A stretch of DNA of 64,000 nt from Pantoea sp. (GTDB taxonomy: Bacteria > Pseudomonadota > Gammaproteobacteria > Enterobacterales > Enterobacteriaceae). A model generated the notes under the pieces. The model saw nothing but the letters and a program-made list of their open reading frames with translations, was not told the origin of the DNA and made no database searches. Positions 52,173 through 60,587 of this stretch are shown here, piece by piece (within the stretch, counting starts at the first letter, position 1; each line of letters begins with the position of its first letter). The stretch covers positions 62,001-126,000 of the forward strand of contig NZ_JAPWKD010000014.1 in NCBI RefSeq assembly GCF_028283705.1. The letters run 5' to 3'. Made by a program: the position numbers and the translations under genes.

Positions 52173-52946
52173 ATGAGTGACCATGCCATCAGAGGAAAAA
52201 CTGTCCTTATCGCCGGAGGGGCGAAAAATCTCGGGGGATTGATTGCCCGTGATTTTGCCCGGCAGGGGGCCCGCGCTGTTGCCATTCACTATAACAGTGC
52301 CGCTACGCAACAGGGTGCCGAAGCCACGGTGAACGCCATTCAGGCCTCCGGGGTAGAGGCCTGCGCCTTTCAGGCGGATTTGACCTCAGCCGCTGCGATG
52401 GAGAAACTGTTCACCGATGTTGTGGCTGCAGTGGGTCGGCCTGACATTGCCATCAACACCGTGGGTAAAGTGCTGAAGAAGCCGATGGCAGACATCACGG
52501 AAGAAGAGTTTGATGATATGAGTGCGGTTAACGCGAAGACTGCGTTCTTCTTTCTGAAGGAAGCCGGTAAGCATGTCAAGGATAATGGAAAGATCTGTAC
52601 CCTGGTGACATCGCTGCTGGGAGCTTACACGCCGTTCTATGCTGCATATGCGGGGATGAAGGCCCCGGTGGAGCACTTCACGCGTGCTGCCTCGAAAGAA
52701 CTGGGTGAACGTGGTATATCGGTCACTGCGATCGGCCCCGGCCCGATGGATACGCCGTTCTTTTATCCGGCAGAGGGCGCGGAGGCGGTGGCTTACCACA
52801 AAACTGCCGCTGCACTTTCCCCCTTCAGCAAAACCGGCCTGACAGATATTGAAGACATCGTGCCATGGGTACGTTTTCTGGTCAGTGATGGCTGGTGGAT
52901 GACCGGACAGACCATCCTGGTCAATGGCGGATATACGACGAAATAA
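52173..52946 (+). CDS. SDR family oxidoreductase
   Basis: 257 residues. NAD(P) site VLIAGGAKNLGGLIARDFARQG (about 11-32; GGxxNLG variant of TGxxxGxG). Catalytic Ser in VTSLLGA and Tyr/Lys in YAGMK (about 165-169). The end WWMTGQTILVNGGYTTK is the usual classical-SDR cofactor tail. AGGAG lies nine bases before the ATG. Probably regulated by the divergent LysR; substrate unknown. Confidence 0.92.
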   Translation: MSDHAIRGKTVLIAGGAKNLGGLIARDFARQGARAVAIHYNSAATQQGAEATVNAIQASGVEACAFQADLTSAAAMEKLFTDVVAAVGRPDIAINTVGKVLKKPMADITEEEFDDMSAVNAKTAFFFLKEAGKHVKDNGKICTLVTSLLGAYTPFYAAYAGMKAPVEHFTRAASKELGERGISVTAIGPGPMDTPFFYPAEGAEAVAYHKTAAALSPFSKTGLTDIEDIVPWVRFLVSDGWWMTGQTILVNGGYTTK

Positions 52947-52954
52947 GCACCAGA

Positions 52955-52980
52955 AGGGCCTCTTAAATTAACGAGGCCCT
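52955..52980 (+). terminator. Terminator after the SDR gene
   Basis: AGGGCCTC (52955-52962) and GAGGCCCT (52973-52980) form a perfect 8-bp stem with a 10-base loop, nine bases after the stop codon. It is followed by TGATTTG, a poor T-run. Confidence 0.6.
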
Positions 52981-53025
52981 GATTTGATGGCGTTATAAAG
53001 ATAATTATTACCTATGGTAAATGTT

Positions 53026-53044
53026 AACATTGGTTATCATTATC
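53026..53044. promoter_or_regulatory. Fur-box-like site upstream of pit
   Basis: Reverse strand GATAATGATAACCAATGTT matches 15 of 19 positions of the Fur consensus. It lies in the 340-bp gap before the phosphate transporter, about 240 bp from the start, and shares its core and downstream sequence with the site at 45441-45472. Confidence 0.4.
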
Positions 53045-53053
53045 CGGGGTTTT

Positions 53054-53211
53054 GTGACAGGTTTATGACAATTCTCTAACTCAAATACGAAATTGAGATT
53101 TTTTCATTTTCAATTCAATTCATTGTTTATTAATGAATTAATGATGAATTCACGATTTTTCCTACTTTTCTATGTGACGATTTTTTGACAGTTCTGTCAT
53201 AAAACTTTCAT
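53054..53211. promoter_or_regulatory. Two Pho-box-like sites upstream of the pit-ppk2 operon
   Basis: CTGTCATAAAACTTTCAT at 53194-53211 fits the PhoB box (two CTGTCAT-type 7-mers, 11 bp apart), placed 73 bp before the transporter ATG. A second copy in reverse, TGTCATAAACCTGTCAC, lies at 53054-53070. The target genes handle phosphate, which supports PhoB control. The rest of the 52947-53284 gap is AT-rich with no gene. Confidence 0.7.
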
Positions 53212-53284
53212 AAATTTTCTATATGGTGGTCACACAAATCGTTGTGCTTTTGCTGCTTTAGCGATCTATAGGAAATTTTCACTA

Positions 53285-54904
53285 ATGAGCGATTACGTTA
53301 CGCCTCAGGCTTTGAGTGTTACCGCGACTCCGTTATCCACCTCCGAAGAAGTGAATCAGGGAAACAGTAAAAAACCGTTATTTCTTTTTGGCGCTTTAAT
53401 CATTGCTGGTCTTATTTTCACTGGAACTCAATTCCTTGGCGATATTCAGCAAACCGGGCTGACATTTAGCAGCTATCTGCCCATCGTTCTTTTAGGTATT
53501 GCGCTGCTGGCCGCGCTGGGCTTTGAGTTCGTCAATGGCTTTCACGATACCGCCAACGCGGTCGCCACTGTCATTTATACCCGTTCGCTATCGCCCACTG
53601 TTGCAGTGGTGTGGTCCGGCATCTTTAACTTTCTCGGTGTCCTGTGCTCAACCGGGGCGGTCGCCTTTGGCATCATTTCTCTTTTGCCGGTGGAATTAAT
53701 TATTCAGGGGGGCAGCAGTGAAAGTTTTGTCATGATTTATGCGCTGTTGTTCTCTGCCATCATCTGGAATCTGGCGACATGGTGGCTCGGGTTGCCTGCG
53801 TCCTCTTCCCATACGCTGATTGGCTCGATTATTGGTGTCGGTATTGCCAATGCGGTGATGCATGGCCGTAGCGCAATGAGCGGAGTGAACTGGGGCCAGG
53901 CGTTAAATATCGGTAACGCGCTTATCCTTTCGCCGATCGTAGGCTTTGTCTGTGCGGCTCTGCTGTTGATGCTGATGAAGCGGTTGGTGAAAAAACCAGA
54001 ACTGTTTCAGACGGCGAAAGAGAAGGGCGCTCCGCCATTATGGATCCGTGGTCTGATGGTGCTGACCTGTACTGGTGTCTCTTTTGCCCATGGTTCGAAT
54101 GACGGGCAGAAGGGGATGGGACTGATGATGCTGATTCTGGTTGCTGCGCTGCCGGTGACCTATTCCCTTAACCGTGCCCTCCCGCAGTCTGAAGTTCCGC
54201 ATATGATTGCGCTGGCAGACAGCAGCAAAACTCAGCTGTTACAGCAAACGTCGGTTGCCCTCTCTGCACCCGCGGCGGATGTGCTGACCACCTATCTGCG
54301 TACGGGTGAAAGCAATGCCATGGTGCCAGCCGCGCTGGCGCAGACCACGGGACGAATTGGGGACACGCTGAGCCACTATGGTTCGTTGCAAACCATTCCT
54401 GCTGAACAGATGCCTGCTGTGCGCGATGATATGTATCTTGCCGCGCAGACCATCAAACATCTGACAACCGATAAGACGCTGACCTTACCGGCTACCACGC
54501 ACCAGACTCTTCAGGCACTGGAGAAAGCACTGAATGCGGCCACGCAGTTTATCCCGACCTGGGTCAAAGTGGCCGTGGCGCTGGCGCTCGGGCTGGGCAC
54601 CATGGTGGGCTGGCGTCGCATTGTCGCTACTCTGGGAGAGAAAATTGGCAAAAGCCACCTTAACTACGCGCAGGGCGTCAGTGCTCAACTGGTCGCAATG
54701 GGCACCATCGGGGCGGCTGATGCCTTTGGTTTGCCGGTGTCCACCACACATGTGCTCTCCTCAGGCATTGCAGGCACCATGGCGGCTAACAAAAGCGGCC
54801 TGCAGCTGGGGACGATTCGCAACATGGTGCTGGCCTGGGTATTAACGCTGCCTGCTGCTGCACTGCTCTCCGCTGCTCTCTACTGGATGATGGTCTCACT
54901 GTAA
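53285..54904 (+). CDS. Inorganic phosphate transporter, PiT family
   Basis: 539 residues, longer than E. coli PitA (499). Two PiT signature repeats are visible: GFEFVNGFHDTANAVATVIY (about residues 79-98) and, in the C-terminal half, VSAQLVAMGTIGAADAFGLP leading into STTHVLSSGIAGTM. SSSHTLIGSIIGVGIAN and VSFAHGSNDGQKGMG are also diagnostic. About ten helices, with a hydrophilic central loop (about 305-410) that is unusually long. Imports metal-phosphate with protons. First gene of the pit-ppk2 operon; Pho-box-like sites lie upstream. Confidence 0.93.
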   Translation: MSDYVTPQALSVTATPLSTSEEVNQGNSKKPLFLFGALIIAGLIFTGTQFLGDIQQTGLTFSSYLPIVLLGIALLAALGFEFVNGFHDTANAVATVIYTRSLSPTVAVVWSGIFNFLGVLCSTGAVAFGIISLLPVELIIQGGSSESFVMIYALLFSAIIWNLATWWLGLPASSSHTLIGSIIGVGIANAVMHGRSAMSGVNWGQALNIGNALILSPIVGFVCAALLLMLMKRLVKKPELFQTAKEKGAPPLWIRGLMVLTCTGVSFAHGSNDGQKGMGLMMLILVAALPVTYSLNRALPQSEVPHMIALADSSKTQLLQQTSVALSAPAADVLTTYLRTGESNAMVPAALAQTTGRIGDTLSHYGSLQTIPAEQMPAVRDDMYLAAQTIKHLTTDKTLTLPATTHQTLQALEKALNAATQFIPTWVKVAVALALGLGTMVGWRRIVATLGEKIGKSHLNYAQGVSAQLVAMGTIGAADAFGLPVSTTHVLSSGIAGTMAANKSGLQLGTIRNMVLAWVLTLPAAALLSAALYWMMVSL

Positions 54905-54931
54905 CGCTCGCTTCGACAGGGATATAAGACG

Positions 54932-55840
54932 ATGTCTGCACATGAAATTGATTACAACAATAAATCTGATGCGCGTTTTTTGCAGGAGTTCTTTGACAGT
55001 TACGATGAAGCGCTTGAGCTGGAACTGGAGGATCTGGATCCGGCAGCACGGCCTGACCCGCATGAAATGGCCTGGCGCCGCCGTTACTTTGGCGAGCTTC
55101 TGCATCTGCAGGGTGAATTAGTCAAGCTGCAAAACTGGGTGGTCCGCACGGGCCATCGTCTGGTGGTGATTTTTGAAGGCCGCGATGCGGCCGGTAAAGG
55201 GGGCGTCATCAAGCGCATCATGCAGCGACTGAACCCCCGCTATTGTCGGGTGGCCGCGCTGCCTGCACCCAGCGAGCGTGAACGTTCGCAGTGGTATTTC
55301 CAGCGTTATGTGTCACATCTGCCTGCGGCGGGGGAGATCGTGCTGTTTGACCGCAGCTGGTACAACCGCGCTGGCGTGGAAAAAGTGATGGGATTTTGTA
55401 GCGACGAGGAGTACGAAGAGTTTTTTCATAGCGCCCCGGAGTTTGAACGGTTACTGGTCCGCAGCGGCATTCAGATCGTGAAGTACTGGATTTCAATCAC
55501 CGATGAAGAACAGGAGACGCGTTTCCTGAGCCGTATCCATGATCCATTAAAACAGTGGAAGCTAAGTCCTATGGATCTGGAGAGCCGCCGCCGCTGGGAG
55601 GACTACACCGCAGCCAAAGAAATCATGCTGGAACGGACCAACATTGAGGAAGCCCGCTGGTGGATCGTGCAGGGCGTGGATAAGAAAAAAGCCCGCCTCA
55701 ACTGTATTTCCCATCTGTTGCAGCAGGTGCCTTACGAGGCTGAAGAAGGTACTCCAATTACCTTACCCTCGCGCATTCATCATGCTGATTATGCCCGGCA
55801 CCCCGTTCCGGAGAGTATGCTGGTACCAGACTGTTATTAA
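54932..55840 (+). CDS. ppk2: Polyphosphate kinase 2 (PPK2)
   Basis: 302 residues, one-domain PPK2 that transfers phosphate between polyphosphate and nucleotides. Walker A FEGRDAAGKGGVIKRIMQRL (about 88-107), Walker B region VLFDRSWYNRAGVEKVMGFC, lid segment SRIHDPLKQWKLSPMDLESR. The single domain and motifs fit class I PPK2. It lies 27 bp after the phosphate transporter gene, so phosphate uptake and polyphosphate metabolism are probably co-expressed under PhoB (inference). Confidence 0.93.
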   Translation: MSAHEIDYNNKSDARFLQEFFDSYDEALELELEDLDPAARPDPHEMAWRRRYFGELLHLQGELVKLQNWVVRTGHRLVVIFEGRDAAGKGGVIKRIMQRLNPRYCRVAALPAPSERERSQWYFQRYVSHLPAAGEIVLFDRSWYNRAGVEKVMGFCSDEEYEEFFHSAPEFERLLVRSGIQIVKYWISITDEEQETRFLSRIHDPLKQWKLSPMDLESRRRWEDYTAAKEIMLERTNIEEARWWIVQGVDKKKARLNCISHLLQQVPYEAEEGTPITLPSRIHHADYARHPVPESMLVPDCY

Positions 55841-55847
55841 ATGCGTA

Positions 55848-55887
55848 GCCAGCTGGTCGGGAAATGATCACCTCTCCGCCAGCTGGC
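55848..55887. terminator. Inverted repeat after ppk2
   Basis: GCCAGCTGG (55848-55856) and CCAGCTGGC (55879-55887) are perfect inverted repeats 22 bp apart, eight bases after the stop. Each is itself nearly palindromic (CCAGCTGG). No T-run; terminator role is weakly supported. Confidence 0.35.
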
Positions 55888-55908
55888 ATCCTGCGCGGCA
55901 TTATCTTT

Positions 55909-55956
55909 GTTATCCACAGGGTGTTGAGCCGGATATGCACCTTAACTGTGGATAAC
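55909..55956. promoter_or_regulatory. Pair of inverted perfect DnaA boxes
   Basis: GTTATCCACAG (55909-55919) and CTGTGGATAAC (55946-55956) are exact inverted copies, each holding the strict DnaA consensus TTATCCACA. Inner GGTG/CACC can pair too. It lies in the gap between ppk2 and a GNAT gene, 43 kb from the repA origin. Confidence 0.6.
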
Positions 55957-56025
55957 TGAGTCAGACATCCACTTAATATTCCACTCGATTTTTACCGCAA
56001 GAGTAATCAAGATGATTGAGGTCTC

Positions 56026-56055
56026 CCTGTGGCTGCAAACTCGCTCAGCCACAGG
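56026..56055. promoter_or_regulatory. Hairpin in the leader of the GNAT gene
   Basis: CCTGTGGCTG (56026-56035) and CAGCCACAGG (56046-56055) form a perfect 10-bp stem with a 10-base loop, 31 bp before the ATG. GTCTC flanks it on the left and follows it on the right. Role unknown; it could shape the mRNA leader or bind a protein. Confidence 0.35.
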
Positions 56056-56086
56056 TCTCACCGCATAAAAAAACTAAGGAAGAAGA

Positions 56087-56617
56087 ATGTTTTGGGAATC
56101 AGAGCGGTTACTGTACAGGCACTCAACTCCTGCCGATCTCGATGATTTGTTCAGAATATATGGTGACCCGGAAACGCATAAATTTAATCCCCGGGGACCT
56201 CATCCTGATATTGAATATTCACGTCATGCGCTGGAACGTACTTTGAATATCTACAGAGAGCACGGCTTCGGTGACTGGACGATATTTGAAAAGTCCAGTC
56301 CCGACAAAATTATCGGTTTTGGCGGTGTCTTCGTCAGCCAGTTTGATGGTCGCCAGACGAACAATCTGGGTTACCGCTTTGCCCCCGACGCCTGGGGAAA
56401 AGGGTATGCGACCGAGCTTTCCTTAAGAGCGCTGCGCTATGGGTTTGAAGAAGTCGGTCTGGAAGAAATTGTGGGTGTCGTTCGTGAGCACCACCTTGCC
56501 TCACGCAGGGTGCTGGAGAAAGCGGGACTGACATTTCTCAAAAAGGTCTGCGATTTTGATGGGTTGCCACCAAGCCTGATGTTTAACATCACCCGTGATC
56601 AATGGCACGGAGAGTAA
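56087..56617 (+). CDS. GNAT family N-acetyltransferase, RimJ/RimL-like
   Basis: 176 residues. RimL-type features: SERLLYRHSTPADLDDLFRIYGDPET at the start, LGYRFAPDAWGKGYATELSLRALRYGFEEVGL (acetyl-CoA loop GKGYAT, about 103-108), and VREHHLASRRVLEKAGLTF. Ribosome site AAGGAAGA lies five bases before the ATG. Substrate unknown; RimL relatives acetylate N-termini or small amines. Monocistronic by position. Confidence 0.9.
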   Translation: MFWESERLLYRHSTPADLDDLFRIYGDPETHKFNPRGPHPDIEYSRHALERTLNIYREHGFGDWTIFEKSSPDKIIGFGGVFVSQFDGRQTNNLGYRFAPDAWGKGYATELSLRALRYGFEEVGLEEIVGVVREHHLASRRVLEKAGLTFLKKVCDFDGLPPSLMFNITRDQWHGE

Positions 56618-56704
56618 TGGTATTGCTGTTCCTCTCCTTTACAGCTTTTCTGGCTGCACCCGGAAATAGAACAGGCGTCACAGTTATTGCGCATGTATGA
56701 ACCA

Positions 56705-56736
56705 TAAAAAAGGGGCCGCCCCTGTGGCGACCCCTT
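56705..56736 (-). terminator. Terminator of the DUF1471 gene
   Basis: On the minus strand AAGGGG-T-CGCC, loop ACAGG, GGCG-G-CCCCTT is followed by TTTTTATGG. It starts 27 bp after the stop of the 56763-56978 gene. Strong stem with a T-run. Confidence 0.88.
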
Positions 56737-56762
56737 CTGGTACTGCTAAGTAACATGAACTG

Positions 56763-56978
56763 TTATTTGTACAGTTCAGCAGTCATATGCACGAAGTTAT
56801 TGTTGCTGGCTTCAGTAATTTTATAATGTGCGCCCTGTTGTGCTGCCTGAGCAGCGATTTGCGCTTCAGCACCATCCAGAGTTAAGTCAGAAGCAGTGAC
56901 GCTCTGAGCGAAGCTACCGAATGACATCAGAGAAAGAGTGGCGACAGCGGCGATGGACATTGCTTTGATAGTTTTCAT
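56763..56978 (-). CDS. DUF1471 (YdgH/BhsA/McbA-like) small periplasmic protein
   Basis: 71 residues from the ATG at 56978 (AAGGAA upstream; ATG 56984 also possible). Signal peptide KAMSIAAVATLSLMSFGSFA; the mature protein of about 50 residues carries LTLDGAEAQIAAQAAQQGAHYKITEASNNN with a terminal MTAELYK, matching DUF1471/BhsA proteins, which are made in stress and biofilm growth. A Fur-box-like site lies 50 bp upstream. Single-gene unit ending in a clear terminator. Confidence 0.9.
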   Translation of the reverse strand: MKTIKAMSIAAVATLSLMSFGSFAQSVTASDLTLDGAEAQIAAQAAQQGAHYKITEASNNNFVHMTAELYK

Positions 56979-57027
56979 GGTCATTTCCTTAGTTTGTTTG
57001 GGTGGGAGACTGTGTGCCTCCGATGGG

Positions 57028-57046
57028 GATAATGATAACCATGGTT
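57028..57046. promoter_or_regulatory. Fur-box-like site upstream of the DUF1471 gene
   Basis: GATAATGATAACCATGGTT matches 15 of 19 positions of the Fur consensus and is perfect over the first 11. It lies 50 bp upstream of the DUF1471 start, between it and the aldo-keto reductase gene end. Confidence 0.5.
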
Positions 57047-57136
57047 ACTATTGCAATATTATCAATAAATGCTGAAATTGTTAACATGCTAACTATCACG
57101 GCAATAGGTGCTGCCAGTTGAAACCACCTTATTTTA

Positions 57137-58123
57137 TTACCATGCGTAGGCTTCAGGTGCTTGTCCACCCGGACCCGGCCAGATTTCATCAAGGCAACGC
57201 AGCGTGTCTTCAGATAAAGAAATATCTAATGCCCGTAATGATTGGGTGAGCTGATCCGGTATTCTGGGGCCAACAATGGGTGCGGTAACTGCGGAATTAT
57301 GCAAGAGCCAGGCGAGAGCCACATCTGACGGACGTTCGCCGAGATCATTGCAGAGCGTTTCCCAGGCTTCCAGTTGCTCGCGAAAACGCGCAATTTTTTT
57401 CTCCATAGCCGGAGATGCCCTGCGGCCTTCGCGTGTCTTCTGCAATACACCACCGAGTAATCCGCCGCCCAGAGGACTCCACGGAATCAGGCCCAGGCCA
57501 AAATGGCGAATGGCAGGGATCACTTCAAGTTCGATGCTTCTTTGCGTCAGGTTATACAGGCTTTGTTCTGATGACAGGCCGAGGACATGACGTGAGATGG
57601 CTGAGCATTGCGCTGTGGCAATATTCCAGCCTGCGAAGTTGCTGCTGCCCACATAAGTAATCTTACCTTCGCGGATCAGTTGCTCCATCGCCTGCCATAT
57701 TTCTTCCCAGGGCGTAGACCGGTCAATATGGTGCATTTGGTACAGATCGATGTGGTCTGTTTTCAGACGCCTCAGACTTTCATCACAGGCACGGCGTATA
57801 TGATAAGCCGAAAGGTATTTATCGTTGGGTCCGGTTTCCATCGGCTGATAGACTTTAGTCGCCAGTACAATCCGGTTTCGTTTACCACTTCGGGCAAGCC
57901 AGCGGCCAATAATCTCTTCAGATAAACCATAACCTTTGGCCATGTCCGGAGATTGTGGACCGCCATAAACATCGGCAGAATCGAAAAAGTTAATTCCAGC
58001 GTCGATCGCGGCATCCATAATATTGAAACTGGTTTGTTCATCAGTTGTATCGCCAAAATTCATGGTGCCGAGACAAAGGCGGCTGACTTTCAGTCCGGCA
58101 CGGCCGAGATGGGTATATTGCAT
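57137..58123 (-). CDS. Aldo/keto reductase
   Basis: 328 residues. AKR catalytic tetrad visible: Asp and Tyr in FFDSADVYGG (about 47-56), Lys in VLATKVY (about 86) and His in LYQMHHIDRS (about 127). NADPH-binding end region GPRIPDQLTQSLRALDISLS. It lies 76 bp after another AKR gene with the same direction; the two may be cotranscribed. Substrates are likely aldehydes or ketones of sugar or plant origin. Confidence 0.92.
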   Translation of the reverse strand: MQYTHLGRAGLKVSRLCLGTMNFGDTTDEQTSFNIMDAAIDAGINFFDSADVYGGPQSPDMAKGYGLSEEIIGRWLARSGKRNRIVLATKVYQPMETGPNDKYLSAYHIRRACDESLRRLKTDHIDLYQMHHIDRSTPWEEIWQAMEQLIREGKITYVGSSNFAGWNIATAQCSAISRHVLGLSSEQSLYNLTQRSIELEVIPAIRHFGLGLIPWSPLGGGLLGGVLQKTREGRRASPAMEKKIARFREQLEAWETLCNDLGERPSDVALAWLLHNSAVTAPIVGPRIPDQLTQSLRALDISLSEDTLRCLDEIWPGPGGQAPEAYAW

Positions 58124-58199
58124 ATAAAATTTCCTGTTAACTTAATTAATTCCCGTAACAATGAAGTACGGGAATCAATAAAATGTTAATCCCTGAAAG

Positions 58200-59219
58200 T
58201 TAAACCGGGGAGAGCATGAGCGGCTGATCTGACAGTGGCGGAATAATGCCATCGACAGGATGTGGCACATAAGGTGCCTCCAGCGCAGCAATTTCTTCAT
58301 CAGATAGCGAAAAGTTCAGTGCGCCAAGAGCGGTTGAAAGATGGTCTGGTTTTGTTGCGCCAATAATCGGGGATGTGATTGCTGATTTTGAAAGCAACCA
58401 GGCCAGCGCGACATGGGCGCGCGGCACACCATGATAGGTTGCGATACGCGTGACGACTTCGACGACCTGCCGGTCATGTTCTGCGGTGTTCTGATACATC
58501 TTAAGCGCAAAAGCATCGTTCTGGGTACGGAGCGTTGCTTCGCCCCAGTCTCTGGTGAGCCTGCCACGCGCCATTGGACTCCAGGGAATAACACCGACAC
58601 CCTGGTCTTCACACAACGGCAGCATCTCGCGTTCTTCTTCCCGGTAGAGCAGGTTATATTGCGGTTGCATGGAAATGAATCGTGTCCAGCCGTGGCGTTC
58701 AGCGACGTATTGCATTTTGGAAAAACGCCATGCTTCCATTGATGAAGCACCGATATAGCGGGCTTTACCAGCCTTCACAATATCATGTAAGGCCTCCATG
58801 GTTTCTTCGACAGGCGTACTATGATCGAAGCGATGGATCTGGAATAAATCGACATAATCCATACCCAGGCGAGTGAGGCTGTTGTCAATTGACTGCATCA
58901 GTGATTTCCGCGAAAGAAAGCCAGCATTGGGTGAGTTTTTCCAGGGAAAGAACGCTTTGGTCGCCACAACTATCTCATCACGTCGCGCCATGTCGTTAAG
59001 CGCTCGGCCGACAATTTCTTCTGAACTGCCGCCGGAATAGATATTCGCCGTATCAAAAAAATTAATTCCGGCCTCCAGCGCCTGACGGAAAAAAGGGCGT
59101 GACGCTTCTTCATCAAGTGACCAGGCCTGTGGCAGACGATTGGGTTCTCCATAACTCATACACCCCAGACAAAGTCGTGAAACCTTCAGACCGCTGCGTC
59201 CAAGATTGATATATTGCAT
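58200..59219 (-). CDS. Aldo/keto reductase (YajO/YghZ-like)
   Basis: 339 residues. Tetrad: FFDTANIYSGGSSEE (about 55-69), VVATKAFFPW, and LFQIHRFDHSTP; C-terminal GATKPDHLSTALGALNFSLS binds the coenzyme 2'-phosphate. GRSGLKVSRLCLGCMSYGEP is the standard start. It is about 40% like its neighbour by eye over conserved blocks. Upstream lies a possible LysR box (59312-59324). Confidence 0.92.
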   Translation of the reverse strand: MQYINLGRSGLKVSRLCLGCMSYGEPNRLPQAWSLDEEASRPFFRQALEAGINFFDTANIYSGGSSEEIVGRALNDMARRDEIVVATKAFFPWKNSPNAGFLSRKSLMQSIDNSLTRLGMDYVDLFQIHRFDHSTPVEETMEALHDIVKAGKARYIGASSMEAWRFSKMQYVAERHGWTRFISMQPQYNLLYREEEREMLPLCEDQGVGVIPWSPMARGRLTRDWGEATLRTQNDAFALKMYQNTAEHDRQVVEVVTRIATYHGVPRAHVALAWLLSKSAITSPIIGATKPDHLSTALGALNFSLSDEEIAALEAPYVPHPVDGIIPPLSDQPLMLSPV

Positions 59220-59311
59220 AGATGGTCTCCTGAGAAAATATCATCGCTTAATGATTTTTATCATAATTTCTCAGGCACCATGAAACCAGCTATGCTTATT
59301 TAACGTCGTGC

Positions 59312-59324
59312 TGAGTTTTTCTCA
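59312..59324. promoter_or_regulatory. Possible LysR-type box TGAG-N5-CTCA
   Basis: TGAGTTTTTCTCA is a dyad that also satisfies the T-N11-A pattern. It lies about 90 bp upstream of the aldo-keto reductase start. A matching dyad is at 61575-61587 and a near match at 63921-63933. Confidence 0.4.
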
Positions 59325-59332
59325 TCAATCAA

Positions 59333-60241
59333 TTACAAGCCGAGCGGCTGAATTTTTCGTATTAAATCGATTAATAGTCTCAGACCTGTTGGTAACTGGC
59401 GGCGACTGGAGTAGTAGATATGAAAACCGGAACCCATTGAGGCCCAATCGGTAAGCACCAGTCGCAGGCTGCCTTCTTTGACGTATTTAGCAATTAACGG
59501 CTCAGGGTAATACATCAGGCCCACGCCTTTCAGTACCGCGACAAGCCCGGTCTCAGCCTGATCTACCGTGATTAGCGGCGGTACTTTAATCGCCAGCGAT
59601 TCGTCGCCCCGGTCGAATTCCCACCGATAGATGCGGTTGTCGCCCAACCGGTTACTGACACACCGATGTTTGTCGAGATCATTCGGGTGCAGGGGAGTCC
59701 CAAAACGATCGAGATATTCCGGAGAACCCGCCACCACCCAGCGGATATCAGCGGATAAGCGTTGGGCAATCATATCTTCCGGGATTGTGCCGCCGTAACG
59801 GATTCCGGCATCAAATCCTTCTTCCGTCATATCCACGATGCGGTTGGTGGCCACAATATCCAGTTCAACGTCAGGATAGAGGTCGACAAAATCAGGCAGT
59901 ATCGGGGCCAGCAATAACGTCGACGCTTCAACAGCGACATTCAGGCGAATACGACCAGCAGGCGTGTCACGGAATAAATTAAGTTTCTCCAGTGCCGAAT
60001 CGATTGTCTCAATGGGTGATTGCACCGTCTGTGCTAAGGTTTTTCCCGCTTCTGTCAGTGTGACGCTTTTTGTCGTTCTGTTCAGGAGACGAACACCCAG
60101 GCGAGCTTCAAACCCTTTCAGGGCATGGCTGAGTGCAGATGCGCTGACGCCCAGTTCAATGGCGGCCCGGCTGAAGCTTTGGTGCCGCGCGATGGCGCAA
60201 AAGTAGATTAAATCTGCCATATCGGCTCGGTTCATTTGCAT
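59333..60241 (-). CDS. LysR family transcriptional regulator
   Basis: 302 residues; ATG 60241 or 60235. HTH: DLIYFCAIARHQSFSRAAIELGVSASALSHALKGFE. GRIRLNVAVEASTLLLAPILPDFV and RLSADIRWVVAGSPEYLDRFG belong to the YafC/DmlR-type effector domain. It points the same way as the two aldo-keto reductases downstream, which it may control. Its start overlaps the end of an MFS remnant by a few bases. Confidence 0.9.
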   Translation of the reverse strand: MQMNRADMADLIYFCAIARHQSFSRAAIELGVSASALSHALKGFEARLGVRLLNRTTKSVTLTEAGKTLAQTVQSPIETIDSALEKLNLFRDTPAGRIRLNVAVEASTLLLAPILPDFVDLYPDVELDIVATNRIVDMTEEGFDAGIRYGGTIPEDMIAQRLSADIRWVVAGSPEYLDRFGTPLHPNDLDKHRCVSNRLGDNRIYRWEFDRGDESLAIKVPPLITVDQAETGLVAVLKGVGLMYYPEPLIAKYVKEGSLRLVLTDWASMGSGFHIYYSSRRQLPTGLRLLIDLIRKIQPLGL

Positions 60242-60575
60242 AGTGGCGACTCAAAATGTGTGTTCTGGCAAATTATGAATGCAATCACCGCTGTTCCCAG
60301 AGACAGGCAAGCGGCCAGAATCAGGCTGATATGGAAACCCGGTATAAAAGACACGGATTGCGCAAGGATGGCACCAAATACGGCAATCGCCATCCCGCAT
60401 GCTATTGATGCCAGCACAAAAAGGGATAGTCCGCCACCAAGGGCCATGCGCGCACCGATCAAATCACACAGCGAACCAGCAATAAGAAGCAGTGCGGCAA
60501 ACGCGAGGGTATAGCTGTCCACAATCCACTGGAGATCGGTAATACTTGCCTTCAGTGCCGCCCTTGACTAGGCAC
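60232..60575 (-). pseudogene. MFS transporter remnant with internal deletion
   Basis: LQWIVDSYTLAFAALLLIAG and CDLIGARMALGGGLSLFVLAS are the second and third helices of a 14-TM DHA2-type exporter. After FGAILAQ the frame jumps to a terminal-helix-like stretch (HISLILAACLSLGTAVIAFI). About 110 codons remain of roughly 450-500, and no start codon is in place. So a deletion removed the first helix and the whole middle. Confidence 0.7.
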
Positions 60576-60587
60576 CGTGCATCGATT

